Shown: one piece after another, positions 12,001-26,261 of the stretch | How positions within the stretch are numbered: the stretch's first letter is position 1 | Layout: the number at the start of each line of letters is the position of its first letter | Assembly (NCBI GenBank): GCA_025345505.1 | Contig: JANVCC010000010.1 | Span: 42,311,772 to 42,375,771, forward strand | Direction of reading: 5' to 3' | DNA length: 64,000 nt | Source of the DNA: Todiramphus chloris collaris | Lineage: Eukaryota > Chordata > Aves > Coraciiformes > Alcedinidae | Made by a program: the position numbers and the translations under genes | Notes under the pieces: model-generated | What the model was told of the DNA's origin: nothing | The model's input: the letters and a program-made list of their open reading frames with translations, nothing else | Databases searched by the model: none

Positions 12001-15000
12001 TTTTGGAGAGATGTGAACTTTTTGCTGCTATGGGCTCCACAGAAGTCCTGTGTTTACTTACTACAAGAATACACCTCACATTTGAATGTCATGTCCAAAG
12101 TACAAAAAGAGATTACTTTTTGTAGATGGACAGGCTTTGCATTCTCATGTTTGGATTAAATGAAATTTTGATGATACTAGCCAAAAGCAAGCTTGATGAC
12201 ATAGGTATTCTCCTGGCCACATCAATTCATCAGGGCTTTTTTAAGGAATAATAAATGTTTCAGAGATAGCCTACAAAAAATGTCATGTAGAAAAAAAAAG
12301 AAGCAGATGATTTGAGTAAAATAATTGCCATTATTGGCTATAAAGCTATCTTAATATAACATTTCATTTCATGGTTAAACATTTCCCTCACAAATAGGAA
12401 TCAAATCACATCAGCTTAGATACTAACGTATTAGATTTCAACAACAACAACAAAGCAATTTCTACAAAGAATTTAAGTTTATCTTTCAATTTGAAAGTGT
12501 ATTTCAGGGGGAAAAAATATATATATATTTCTGATTGTGCTAATTTTCATTGTGGTTGGACATATTTGTGTAGTACATGCTGACAGGTGTCTAAATTTCA
12601 GTTTCTTTTATCTTAGGTAGGACAGTCAGCTGTGCTGTCCCTGGTTGCCTCTTGTTCATGCTTTCACAAGATTCACCTAGTTTCTCCTCTCTATCAGTCC
12701 AACTTAATATATTCAATTATCTATTCTCTTAATTACTTTTTGAGCTTTAACTGTCTGATTTGTCAGAAAAAAAGTTCTGTTTCTCTCTTCTTTGCCACTT
12801 TCTTTTGTTCTTCCATCATAACCAGGAGGGATCAACATATCTCTTGGGTTTTTTTGCATCCATTATCACCACTAGGACAGCCATCAAATGCTCTGTTACT
12901 GAAAAGAGCCCTGGTTGATATAAAACCAGCTTAGTATTAGTAGGCAAGAGGAAAGGGGATAATAAATTAAAATCACAGGAAGAAACAGTCTTTTTTTTAA
13001 TCAGTCTTCTTTTAAAGAACTGCACTGGAAAAAAGACTTCTATTTACTAGTGTTGTAATTAATGTTAAACAAATAATAGAAAATGTGCACTCTAAAATTA
13101 ACAGTTGTTTTTTCTTTTGTTTGCCAACCAGAAAAATATTTCTTAAGCAATTAGAAAACAATTCAGAACATTCAAGTCCTTAAATTATTTTGGCAGTGTG
13201 CCTTTGAGCACATTGCCATTGCACATTTGAGCAGTGACTGAGCACCAGTTGGCCAGTAGTGCATTTAGCTGCTGTCCATGGCCTTGGGCAGCACTTCTGT
13301 TCTGTTAGAGAGAGGAGGTAGGCTGGTATCACAAAACCTTTAAAAACCTTATTTTAACATTTTATGCAAAGCCACACTCTGAAGTTTAAAACTTCTGTAA
13401 CACGTTCAGAAATAAATTCATCATGACATATTCTGTGACAGTTTCTGGAATTTCATGTGACAGACCGGACCTTGGACAGACAAATGGAATTCCCTTCAGA
13501 TGATGATAAAGCAAAATATATGCTCCAAGGTGCATTTAATGAATTCAAGCTGTTAATAGCAATTTAATGCTTGAGACCAGATTAACAGGAAACCAATATA
13601 TTAAAAATAAAAACCCGTGTATTTTAACTATTAAGGTTCTTAGCACTGACTTTTCCCATTGTGCCCCATGACTTGCTAATTTAAATATAACCTCTATTGC
13701 CCAAGACAGGATGTCTTATTGTAATAAAGCTATTGTAATAATGCATTACTGTTGGGTATATTTATAAGTATAGCCTTGCACATATCTTACAACTGATTCC
13801 CCCTATAATTAGAACACTTGTGATTGTATGCTATGTTTATAATCTAACATGTGGCATACAAATATCCATTTAATATCTGTTAAAACTTCCTGATTACCAG
13901 ATAAGAAATAGAATTTCAGAGTGAAGCTTTCTGTAGAAGTTTTTGTGGGCTGTGCAAGGAGGAAGCTGTGTTCCTGTGACACTCACCATATTCTGAGTAT
14001 TTTTCACTTTATGTTATTTCATAGAGCTGGTTCTGCAGAAAGCGATGGATCTGCCATCTAGCTTGTGATTGAATCTTCTTGACTTAGCTTTTTGGTGATT
14101 GCATTAAATGTATGCAGAAGCAGAGGCTAGTTAATATGACAACTGAAGTCATTCGTCATTACAGTTATCCCCAAGTCTGCCTGCATTGTTGTGAGTAGTC
14201 TGGAAGGAGGGGGGAAATCATATATCAGAAAGCACTATTGATATAAAACTAGGATGAAGACAGAAAGCAAAGCAGCCAGAGGTATCTTAACTTTTAGCAT
14301 TAATTTACTGAAATAGTCTTGATGTAAGTGGCTTACGGTTATTAGAGAAAGTGGCAAAGGAACTCAGGTTCTTGAAACCTGTAGCTAGAGGGCATAGTGA
14401 TCACCATGCTGCTGCACAGAAGCAATGGTTAATACCTTGGATATTACCTATTGATCTGAAAACACTTTGAAGGGAGATAACTGTCAAGACTACATTTTAT
14501 AAAGGAAGAGGCTAAAACAAAAGTTTAAATGACTTGCTGGCAGTTCAGAAGTAAACACTGTCTCCTGAGTGCTATCAGTTGTCTGTTGTACTATTGATAT
14601 TGCTATGTCTCTTCTGGAACTCTCGAAAGGGTTCTCGCAGTGTAGAAATCTATGACAAAGTTTTTAGATATAAGCCTGTTGAAAAAAACACCACCTTTCC
14701 AGGAGTGCATCTCACACAGTTCTTTTCATAACCACCTCCAACAATGGTAAGGGGCCCTGGGGCTAAAAGTCTTTGCTTTCCCACACAATGCAGAAACTCC
14801 AAAAGTCATTCATCTAGGTCCAGATGAGGGGAAAGTACCAGAAATTCAGAACCATGATAGATCTGTGACATTCCTCTGTGAATGGCTATTAGATTGCTAG
14901 CAATTTCATGAGAATAATTCAGCTTGCGAATTCTATGGCTCTGGATTCATTTTGTGTGGCCATATATAGGAATTCTGCAGTGGCAATAGATGGAAGTAGC

Positions 15001-16343
15001 ACCCCCATTGTCAGCTTCCTTCCATTACTAGAAAACTGTCATTCTGTTCTGAAAGCATTTTTTCACAGAGATCTTAACTATTTTTTTGTAGAGACTGTGA
15101 ATGGATCACTGTACAAATCCAGCCTGAAAATTATGCAGCAAATGTGGTGGTGGACAGGACCCTCCATGTTGTGTTTTTCTGTTGCTAAGGTTTACCTGTG
15201 GTGCCTTTCCTATATCTTTATCTGTAAAGCAACATGAGCTTTTTCAGATCTACTTGAAATGGGAGGTGTCAGATTATATGACACACTTTATGTCCACCTA
15301 CATGATTTTTATTGGATCAATATGATGTTCTGGAATAAAGGCCTTTCTCTGCTGCCTCTAGATGCATAAATATACAAGCTGTTACTATTGGTCAGAAAAG
15401 GTGTGGTGAAAGTCACACACTAGATCTTGTATAACAATCAAGTGACAGACAAAACTTCCATTTTTTCTTCCAGCTTGTCATGGCATTGTTTGTGCAATGC
15501 CTGCCCCTGATGTGCAAGGGGGAAAGAAGTATTCAGAGACACAGGACAAGGAATAGGGTACCCTCAGTCTCAAGGTGTTTTACCGAAGGATTAGAGAATG
15601 AGAAAAAGAGCCTTTGGAAATAAAAAGAGATAGGCAATGACATCAACAGATGGTGGATAAGAACATTGTATAGGTGATTTCATTCTGTTAATTTTTGTTC
15701 ATTTGCAAAATTGTGGGTCAAAAGAAATCAGGAGAAACTTCAGTGAATTTAAGAAGTGCTTAAGATACAGCATTCACTGTGAGGCTTTCTGTCTAGCAGT
15801 CAGTGGAGATAAACTTTACATTTCAAAGACGGTGGGATGAGAGGCCAGATTAACAGAAGAGGAAGTGAAAATAATTTTTTTTGAGCCTTCAGTAATGCAG
15901 GATCAGAAGAGTTTGCTGTGATAGAATATTTAACATATTTTAGAAGCCAATTCCTTGCACTACCGAGATCAGAGAAGACTTCAGGAATCCTAGAGGAGAG
16001 CAGAAATAGAAAAATAACTTCAAGAAACTCAATATCCTTGTAGGTGAGTGAAAGAAGAAATTAAATACGAAATATAAATCACTGGTGTGAATAGGTAGAT
16101 TGACTTTTTTGGCAAATTGGGCATTCTGATTTTGCATTTTTTTAGCCAAAATAAGTTTTTGAGCTCTGTGAAAACACAACTAGATAAAATGTTATGAAGA
16201 TTAATGATAAATTTAGCACTGGGAGAAACAATAAAAATAGTTTACCAGAAGAAATGAGTAGCTAAGTAAAATCTCTGATTTTCTGAATAAAAACAACTGA
16301 AGCAAATGAATTATAGGATTATGCATCTAATTCAATTTTGAAT
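9095..16343. other. Intergenic sequence, no gene recognised
   Basis: AT-rich sequence with a T-rich tract near 10569-10590, a short CAA repeat at 12438-12453 and a short AT dinucleotide run near 12517-12528. The 109-codon open frame at 14908-15237 has no family signature and is probably chance. 13430-13640 has a feel of conserved non-coding sequence (see findings) but this is untested. Confidence 0.5.
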
Positions 16344-16687
16344 ATCATAGAATCATAAAATGCATTAGGCTGGAAGGGTTCTTTAAAGGTCATCTAGTTC
16401 AACACCCCTGCAGTGACCAGGGACATTTTTAAATAGATCAGGTTGCTCAGAGGCCCACCAAGGCTGACCTTGAATATCTCCAGGGATGTGCCCTCCACCA
16501 TCTCCTGGGAAACCTGTTCCAGTGTTCCAACACACTCATAGTAAGGAATTCTTCCTAATGTCCAACCTATATCTCTAGTTTGAAACCATTGCCCTTCATC
16601 CTATTGCTACGTGACCTTGTAAGCAGTCCCTCCCCAGCTTTCTTGTAGGCCCCCTTCAGGTACTGGAAGGCCACAATAAGGGCAATC
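16344..16687 (-). mobile_element. CR1 LINE 3'-end fragment
   Basis: The + strand reads 'atcatagaatcataaaatgc', the reverse complement of the CR1 3' octamer repeat, followed by 'caacacccctgcagtgacca' and the reverse complement of the ORF2 C-terminus up to 'tactggaaggccacaata'. The insertion is 5'-truncated and short, with no coding capacity. Confidence 0.9.
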
Positions 16688-16913
16688 CATAGTATGCCAA
16701 AACTGGATTTAATTGTGGCCGTTGTCCATTTTCAACAGGAGTCACCATGACAAAACAGCTGCATTTTCTGAAAGCCAAAAGATGAAATTGAAGAGCTTGC
16801 TAATACATGGAGCTGTTACAGTTAAAAGATTCAGTGAAGGGGCAACCATGTCAGTTTTAGGGTATGATTTGTTGAAATGCTTAGCTATACTGTGATTCAT
16901 TTAGAAACACATT

Positions 16914-17412
16914 AGGAATCACAGAGTCGCTATGGTTGGAAAAGACCTTTAAGACCATCAATTCCAACCATTATCTAACTCTGCCACTGTCACTACTACA
17001 TCATATCCTTAAACACCACATCTAGATGGTTTTTAAATACATCCAGGGATAGCGATTCAACCATGTTCCTCCACAGCCTGTTCCAGTCTCTTTTCTAACC
17101 CTTTCAGCATAGCAGTTTTTTCCTAATGTCCAACCTAAACCTCCCCTGGTGCAACTTGATGCCATTTCCTCTTGTCATGTCAGTTGTGACTTATGAGAAA
17201 AGACCAACACCCACCTTTACAGCCTCCTTTCAGGAAGTTGTAGTGAGCAAGAAGGTCTCCCCTCAGCCTCCTCCAGACTAAACAACCCCAGGTCCCTCAG
17301 CTGCTCTTCATAAGACTTATTCTCAAGACCCTTCACCAGCTTCACTGCCCTTCTGTGGACCCACTCGAGCATCTCAATGTCTTTCCTACACTGCGGTGAC
17401 CAAAAATAAAGG
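16914..17412 (-). mobile_element. CR1 LINE 3'-end fragment
   Basis: It begins with the degenerate tail 'aatcacagagtcgctatggttgg' and runs through recognisable reverse-complement CR1 blocks ('ccacagcctgttccag', 'ctcctccagactaaacaacc', 'cactgcccttctgtggaccc'). It lies 226 bp from another minus-strand CR1 fragment but has its own 3' tail, so it is a separate insertion. It belongs to a more diverged subfamily than the copy at 30565-31509. Confidence 0.9.
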
Positions 17413-18344
17413 TATCCTATTAAAAATGAGGACTGGGACTCATGGGAGGACTGTCTGTTATCACAGGCTTGGAAGATATGTTTTAGCTAGAGGCTTATAT
17501 TAGTATTCAGGCACTTGTTTTATATTTTTCCTGATTTTACAATGCTATCTCCCTGAAACTCATTAAACCTTTTTCCGCAGTAGGCTAGCCACCCAGGCAT
17601 GAATAATCTAAGGGGTAAACAGAATATTGTTCAAAATACTCAAGTGTCCATTACAAGAAGTAGTAAATTTAAAGATGATTAAAAAGCAAAACCAAAGCAC
17701 AGATACCCTCTCAAGCACATACAGCAATAACATAACCACTATGTGTTTCTCTTGTAAAGGATTCATTAGAACATAAATCCTAGAACTGAGTGAAATAAAA
17801 AACTCAGCCTGATTAACAAGCTACCATTAATCATCTCTAGATCACAAGTTCATAAACAAGAAAGAGGATTTATTTGTTATTGCTTTTTGCTTTATTTAAT
17901 CATGAGACCCATGCAAAAGAGGTGTAAAAATGCTGTACTGTGTACAAATGAGGACATGTTCAAATATGACTATGTTGTACACCTTTTTACAAGGCTGTTG
18001 GGAGATTAACAGACCATCTAAACTTATATCCCTCTATTTAAAAGTCCTCAGGTTCAGCTGACTGAGTGTAATTGCACAAGGGCTATACGGGTTTAAAAAA
18101 TTTTCAAAAGTTTGAGATGTCTAAGTCAATGCTTAGGTAGATGAGGCAATTAGCTCCAAACCTGCAGTCTCAACTTCCTCTGTTTAAAGGCTGTGGGAAC
18201 ACTGCAGGTGGTGTAATTTGCAAAGTGAACCGAGAATCCCTAACACTGTCTTACATATATGAGTGTGTCTTTTGTGGGCAAGGAAGTAGGTGAGGAATGG
18301 CTTTGTTCTTCTTCCCTTTTGTTGATTTTATATAAAACCCATAG
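17413..18344. other. Intergenic sequence, nothing recognised
   Basis: AT-rich sequence between two CR1 insertions, with no homology, repeat or coding signal that I can identify. Confidence 0.5.
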
Positions 18345-20205
18345 AATAAACCCAGAAGTCTCCTCCTCTAAGCTCAAGAGGATACCAAGGCATGCAAAAA
18401 TGCCAGGAGGTCTGCACAGATGAGCAGGGAACTCCTGGCCGAACTCAAAACACAAAAAGGAAGCGTACAGAGGATGGAAGGAAGGATGAGTTATGTGAGA
18501 GGTATACAGAAACATTGTCCAAGCACCCAGGGACGAAGTTTGGAAAGCTAAAGCCCAAATGTAATTGATTCTGGCCAGGGATGTCAAAGACAACAAGAAG
18601 GGCTTCTATATGTACATACAGGACAAAAGGAATACTAGGGAAAATGGAGGGCCATTGATTAATGAGACAGGGCACCTGGTCACACAGGGCATAGAAAGAG
18701 TTGAGGTATTAAATGCCTTCTTTGCTTCAGTCTTCACTAGCAAGTCCGTCCTTCAGGAATCCCAGGTCCCAGACACCATGGGAAAAGTCTAGAGCAAAGA
18801 AGATGGACCCTTGGTGGAAGAGAATCAGGTCAGAGAATACTTAAGCAAACTGGACATACATAAGTCTGTGGGCCCTGATGGGATGCACCCACAAGTGCTG
18901 AGGGAGCTGGCTGACATCATTGTGAGGCCACACTCAATAATTTTTGATAAGTCACGGCAACTGGGAGAAGTGCCTGAAAAGGAGGAAGGCCAATGTCACT
19001 TCTATCTTCAAGAAGGGGAAGAAGGAGGATTCAGGGAACTACAAAGTGGTCAGTCATGTCCACCTCTGGGAAGGTGGTGAAACCATTTCCAGGGTCACCT
19101 AGGACAAGAAAATCATCAGGAGTAATCAGCATGGCTTCACCAATGGGAAGTCATACTTGACCAACTTGACAAATTTGTATGATGAAATGACTGTCCTGAT
19201 AGATGAGGGGCTAGTAGTGGATATTATCTACCTACATTTCAGTAAGATATTTGACATTGTCTCTCATAAGATCCTCAAAGTCAAGCAGTCGATGGTTGAA
19301 TGGGCTGAATAAGCAGACAGTGAGGTGAATTGAAAACTGGATGAATACATCTTCATTATTTATCTGGATGATGAGGCAGAATGTATCCTCAGTAAGTTTT
19401 TGGATGACACCGAACTAGGAGGAATGGCTGATACACCAGAGGGTCATGCTACCCTCCAGAGGGACCTCAACAGGCTGAAGAAATAAGATGACAGGAACCT
19501 TATGAAATTCAACAAGAGAAGTGTAAAGTTCTGCACCTGGAGAGGAACAACCCCATGAACCAGTGTATTCTGGGGACCACTGAGACTGAAAGCAGCTTGG
19601 CAGAAAAGGACCTGGGGTTTCAGGTGGACACCAAGTTGAGCATAAGCCAGCAATGTGCCCTTGAGGCCAAGAAAGTTAATGGTGTCCTGTGCTTCCAGCA
19701 GGTCAAGGGGGGTGACCCCTTCCCTCTCCTCAGCCCTGCTGAGGCACCACTTGAAGTACTATGTCTAGTTTGGGGTTCCTCAGTACAAAAGATACATAGA
19801 CATATTGGAGAGACTCCGACGAAGGGCCACTAAGATGATTAAGAGACTCTAACACCTGTCCTATGAGGAAAGACTGGTATTGCTGTGACTATTGAGCCTG
19901 GAGAAGGCTCAGGTTGATCTCATCAATGTGTCTAAATACCTGAAGGAGGAGTGTATAGAGGATGGAGATAGGTTCTTTTTAACAGTGCCCAGTGACAGAA
20001 CAAAAGGCAAAGGGCACAAACATCAAAAAACACTTTTTAAATGTGAAGGTGACTGAGCACTGGCACAACATTGGAGATATTCAAAAGCCATCTGGACATA
20101 GTCCTGCTCTACTAGCTCCAGGTGGCCTTGCTTGAGCAGGATGGTAGGACCTGTTTTCCTCTAGAGGTCCACTCCAACCTCAACCATTCTGTAAATCTGT
20201 GAAAT
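18345..20205 (+). mobile_element. CR1 LINE, long decayed copy with RT remnants
   Basis: About 1.9 kb of CR1 ORF2 plus 3' UTR. From 5' to 3': the linker before the RT domain; 'DNKKGFYMYIQDKR' near 18590; the conserved 'EVLNAFFASVFTSK' near 18700; 'SVGPDGMHPQVLRELAD' near 18860; a stop-riddled RT core; 'AEKDLGFQVDTKLSISQQC' near 19600; and a 3' UTR ending 'tcaaccattctgtaaatctg'. Frameshifts and stops break the frame into several open pieces (18565-18792, 18811-19080, 19555-19833). It is a dead copy. The clean octamer tail of younger CR1s is worn away. Confidence 0.9.
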
Positions 20206-23200
20206 AATCCTGAGACCTAAGACTGGAATGCAAACACAGCTCCTATCTCTGTCCTACCTTTGGACAACAAGATGAGGCTTCTTCCTTGAATCCCCTTTGC
20301 ATTGCAGAGGTTAGCTATGGCATGAATGTGTTTGGACATACGGTTTTGCTGCTGACATACCAGTAAGAGATTTTCTGCTCCATATAATGATTCTTGAGCC
20401 TGAATTTATGCCTATTTTTCTTATTTAGATTCTTCCAGAATCTTGTGACATGCTAATTTACAAGATGAGCTATAGAAAAACCTATTTACAGAGATTATTA
20501 CTGATGTTATTTGGGGCAAACTGAGTGACAGCTACTATTTCTTCACTAAGCCTCTGTGAAATTTCATCCATTCTTCACTAGTCTGAGGTGCTCAAAACTG
20601 GGATCATTGAAGAAATTCACAGAATTATATGTTGTATGGCTCTGGATGAACTCGCATTCTTAAAAATGTAGCACACGTTACTAAGTGACAGTTGTAATGA
20701 AATGTGCTGTTGACTTTGCACTTAGTCAATCTAGATGTTAATTTCTGGTTTGCTTGCATAATAATTCTGCAGATGAACTAAATTAATACGTTGTCACAGT
20801 GCTTGAACATTAGCTTTTCTTGTCATGAGGTGAATATAGTCATGTAGTGGAATAAGGATCATGAAATATGTCACGAGGAAAAAATCCAGCAACTGCTGAG
20901 AATGGGATTGCAGGAATGAAACTTGGTGGACAACCAGAAATGGAACAGACTAAGTCAACATCAGTTATACAAAAAGAGGCTCTTCAGTATATGTTAGTAT
21001 ACTGAGCCATAATTTGTCATGGGCCAGGCTCCTAGGCAGGTTTGCTGCTCTTGCAATACAACTGATAGCTTCTTGAAGAGGGATATCACAGGCGTCAAGA
21101 TAGATAATAATGCTGTGCCAACTGTGTGCTCCTCGCAGTGTCCTAGGAGCCTTTATCCCAGCCAGTGATGCAAGTTCTTCACTCTTCATGCACCCAAAGC
21201 TCTTGTGTGAAATGCAAGCTTTGTGTGTGAAAGCATCTCAGTACTGGCTTTTAGGTATCGTTTGGAAAATCTCAAGGGTATGTCTTTTTCTTTCCATGTT
21301 TTCTTTCCACATACAAGCCACATCCCCCTCATCCTTCTCAGCCCCTCCAAGACAGAAGAAAGAATGTCTGTACCTTAGACCCAGGCAATTCTGGATATTC
21401 TGGATAAAATCACCTGTCCCGCTTTATCTTAGGCAACGAAGGTCGAAAATAGGACTTAGAGTCATTGCAATTTTTAAGCATAGAGTGCCTCCAGTAGTGA
21501 ATAACTTCTTTATACTTCTTGGGATGTATTCTCAGTTGGAAAAAATACTGATGATAAGAAATATTGATATAACAGGTAATTTAAAAATTACTTTATTTTT
21601 ATGACAATGGTGATAGTAATACTTAGATTGAGGGCTAATAGACTCTTTCATAGTTCTGTGAAAACAGACAACTTTCTGGGTAAAAAAAAAGTTGCAAAAT
21701 CCATAGTTACTTTTGTTACCAAGTTCAAAAGGAACATCAAGAATGCCAGTGCCTGAAGTCCTTTGTCCCATTCAATTAATATATGTTGAATATTGAAGGT
21801 GCTTGTGCCTGTGATGGTTCTGATGATCTGGAAAACAATGGTAGGGGCATATCAATGAAACAGGAATTGCTTTGGATAAACAAGCAAATTTTACTCTTGT
21901 AGACACAAACAATCAATAATCTGCAATTTCAGGAAGCTGGGCAGCTCCAGGACATGGATTACCTAAAGAACCAAGTTCAGTGACATTTTTATAAAATTAC
22001 ATCATCAAATTTATAAATTAAATACACAACAGCAGAAATGCAAAGCAGAAGCTAAAATCCTTCTGGTTCTCCACAGAATTTACAATGGACTCTTTTCCTC
22101 AAGCATGCCTAAATACTAAAGAACGTATCTTAAATTTTGCTTTTGCATGAAACTATTTTGCTTTCATATGCTTGGTTTGTTAGGTGGCATGTTGGTTTTC
22201 TGTTTATTTGTTTTTTTAAATCAAGAAATCCACATTATCTATCTGATTTTGTTTCTCACATTTTCAAAGTCTTCATAGAATTTAAAAGTATGAAAATTCA
22301 TTGCCCAGCAGACATTTATCAAAGGTGCCTAAATATTTGACTCAGATTTAGCAAGGTCTCATGTGAGTAAGATTACTTACAAGAATAAAGCTAAGCATAT
22401 GCCTGAGAAGCTTTCTGAAACATAACTTGGATCTGGAAAAAATGGATAAAATACAGGTTGTCCTGAACTATAAGACCTCCTCAGGGAGGAATCAAAGGAT
22501 AACATCAGTAATAATTGCTACTAACTTCACATTTTCACCCCAGAGGATCTCTAACTCATTGTCACCTAGACTGAGTCAGACTTGCATGCTCGCACTTTCC
22601 AGAAGTTTGTAAAAAGTGGCTTCTGCCTGTAGAGACAGATATTTTTGCAGTTTTCTAAGATTTCATCATTTGTCTCCCAGCACACTACACACTCATTTTC
22701 AGAAGACAGAAACAAACATAAGGTCATGAATTCACAGCACTTCAGAAGGCAGACAGATGATCCACCATGGACACATGGGTTTCAGCATTGCATCACTATA
22801 CTGAGTGCTGCGAAAACTAAGTATTCCTAAGACGTTTGGCATGAAGGCATCTTCAGGCTGAAAGGCAGCAGTCAAACAGAGTGGTGAGTACAGGTATTTT
22901 TAGGGGTTTGTTTGTTTCTTTTGGTTTTGTTTGCTTGTTTTGGTTTGGTTTTCCTCATGATGAGATCTAACTATTGCAGAACAAACCACGACATTTTTTT
23001 TATACTCACTAAAACTAGTCAAAATATATACTTGAAAAGTTCTATCAAAATATGTATTTTTTTTTTCAAAATAATTTAATTATTTTTAATTCTATACAAG
23101 ATTTTTAGTGGATTTCAAGTAAAGCTGTGATATGTTTAATATTCTAAGACTAGGTATTAAACTGGAAGGATAATTATATCACTTATGTATCATTACTACT

Positions 23201-26139
23201 ACTACTTCCATCACCTTTCAGGAAAACTGAGGTTTATTTTGTCTCAAACTTCACTCTGCACACTACTGCACGTTGTAGAAAACTGTGATTGCCTCTAATT
23301 TTTAGACCTTGGTGGCAGACAGACTGTGAAACTTATTTGTACAAGACTGGCAGTTCTTTGAGATAGATACAGTCTCAGAGTTGGACAAAAGGTAGTACAG
23401 AACCATAGCAAAGTGACTTAACATATTTACTAGTTCTTTACCGTTTTACTTTGTGCTTACAAAAGGGCTCTAACTGGAATTTGAATTACCAAAGTTCGAA
23501 AGTCTTGTACACTAGGACAGTCAGAACATTTACTATACAGGAGATGATATTTATAATACTTTTCTGCTAATCTTTTTTCAACAGACATACGTTCAAACAT
23601 GCATGCCTTCTGCTAAATGATACAGTTGTGGAAAAAATGCTTTTTTTTTAAAAGAAAGAAAAGCTTCAGATAAATTATTTTGTAGTTGCAGAAGTAGCCA
23701 GGCCATGTTTCACAGTTTGCTCTTTGATAGATCTATGTCTAGAAACATACATGCTTTTTTTATTAAGTTTACAGATACAAGGTAATTGCTGCACACATCA
23801 CTTGACATTAGTTCAAAATTCTTTGTTCAGTGTGAATTTCCAGAGCATCAAGTTTTGCAAACTAGAAAAAAAATCCTTGGAGGGAAAATGAAGCCATTCA
23901 GAAATCTGCTATAATGGCACTTGTAAGTGAACCTTAAATTAGTGGCATGCAATTGGGAGAAGCAGCAATCCCTTCTTCACCCTTTCAGCTATCAGTATCG
24001 GCTGTGATGAGTTTAATTAATGAAGTACATTCCACAGACACTCATTAGAAACATTCCTGCAGGAAACAGATATTAGGATGGTAGCTAAAACAGGAATTTA
24101 ATGCACTTTGTGTTGTGATTGAGTTCATTTGCATCCCTTAAACCCCTGGTGTATCTTTTCTAGTAGGATGTATACTCAAAATGAATACCAGAGCTTTTAC
24201 TACTGCAATACTAATGCCTTTGCCAAATGCTTAAACCTTCACATTAAACACACATTATGGGTAGAGTAGGAAAATGGCTAGAACTGCTTTTCAACACTAC
24301 GAGAAGTATTAGGCATCACCAGAAACAACCCATTAGGTGTTTAAATCTCAGGATATTTCTTCCAGTGTTAGTGCCTGAAACTAACATGCTACAGAATACA
24401 CATACCTAGATATTTTAGTTATCCTGGCCTCAACAGTTTTCTCCACAGCAGGGAAAAGGGAGATGTTCCACCTGAGAGTGCTATTACCACCCAGAGTCTG
24501 TCTGCCTCCAATTGCTACAGGTCCTTTCCTAACTATATGGACATCAAAGTGTTGGTGATCCAAAGAAAGTTGCTTGCAAGGCAATTAATATGAAGGGTTA
24601 CTCCTGGCAGAGGACATAATGTACTTCTAATAATCTTGATTTGGGGGAATGGGCTTCACAAATTGGGCTGAGGCAATTGATACCTCTCATTAAGTCCACC
24701 GGTTGCATGCCTCAGGTAGAGAGTCATTGCACTTGATTCCGCCATATAGCGGACTTGTGAAGACCCTCAAGTCCAAGGCTGCATGTGCTCATTTCTTAGC
24801 AGGAACAACAACAACTTAATCATGTTTCTATAACAAGTTTTAGTCATAATGGTTCTTTTAAGGCAAAATTAGCCTAGAGGTAGGAAATAAAAGATAATTC
24901 TTTTGGGATTAGTTTTAGAATGTTAAGATCAACGAACTATGTGTGATCTGACTAGGAAGTTGTGTTTTTCATGCACATTTGTACAATGCGTGTAGTACTA
25001 CCAGGCATCCAGCAATGACATCTGAGTTCTGGGATGCCATGGTGTCACAATGCTTACAGTATGCTAATAGCTTCCCTAATTTTTTAATTAATGTTTAAAA
25101 TTTTGGCTAATAGAATCTATTGACAGCAATCGTCCTGTCACAATGGTGAAAGTGTATGAGAAAGCACTGAAATAAAAGGATTATATTTGAGAACATAGTA
25201 TTTTTATCTTCCTCCCCCCCTCCCTTTTTTTTTTTTCCTTGCTTTGTTGGCATGCTGTAGCTTTTACCTTGCAGTATGGAAGTTTTCATAAAACACCCAC
25301 TTAGTTTTTCAGGTTCTTTACGTTTTGGGGGTATTAACTTCCTTTAGAAACAAGCCTCTGATCCTTAATGTGGGCGTTTTAGAAATTGCATCATGCTACT
25401 CATGTTATGGATGTTATTGTAGCACTGGTGAGGATGAAAGAACGGTGAACAGCAGTGCAGAGTGGGACAGGTAGTTCATACAGCACTGGTCAATGCTAAT
25501 ATGCATTATAATGCTACTAATGCTTGTCTCTGGAAGCCATAGGAAACTCTCTGTCAGCTAATTAAACAGTTGTGATGAACTGACCCTACACACCAAATCC
25601 TCAACCTTTTTTTTTTTCTTTTTTTGGAGCCAGGACAAGATATTTTTTTGAACCAGGACACTAAGTTGATTTCATATATTAAACCTACTGTAGTGAATAA
25701 ACAGGCTAGTTCTTCTCAATCCCTTATTCTTTTTCCCATAATGTGATATATTGTTATGTTCCTATGCACTAATTCAACAACACTCAAGTAACAGATGCCC
25801 AAGTTAACCACGACTGTAAACGCATTATGGAGTTCCCCTTAGCCATATGATGCCTTTATAATATGATTGCAGAAAGAATTTCTTGAGAGACCTGTAATGG
25901 ACAGACCTATTACAGCACTAAAATAATTTCATAAAGGATAAAATAACACCTTTGACTCTGGTGTATGTCTTAGCTGACTAGTGCATTATAATACTCTGAA
26001 ACATTACCACCAAAACTCTGGAAGGTTTTGCAAATATATGCCAAGAAGTGCAAAACAAAAGATCCAATACAGATGATGGATGCCTTCTGGAAAACAGAAT
26101 AAAGTCATGCAAATCATTGTCATAAATAACCTCAGGTCT
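20206..26139. other. Intergenic sequence upstream of ACSS3
   Basis: No exon, RNA gene or classified repeat recognised. The 164-codon open frame at 21110-21604 and a few shorter ones lack family motifs. T/G-rich simple sequence lies at 22905-22955, a C/T homopolymer-rich tract at 25213-25238 and T-runs at 25606-25626. 23900-24140 is a weak candidate for conserved non-coding DNA (TTAATTAATGA and ATTTGCAT motifs). Confidence 0.5.
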
Positions 26140-26261
26140 TCCGTCGTTTCTTTTTTCAGTCTCTCTGCCGCCGGTCGCAGCCGAAAGCTTCTAGGCCGGG
26201 AGCCCCGACCCTCCCTTCCCTCCGCGGGCTGTAGCAGCGGCCGCCGGGTCCGGCTCGGCGC

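Noticed and set aside
14908..15237. 109-codon open frame
   Set aside because: No domain or family motif, and no neighbouring exon-like sequence.
21110..21604. 164-codon open frame upstream of ACSS3
   Set aside because: No recognisable domain and composition typical of random AT-rich sequence.
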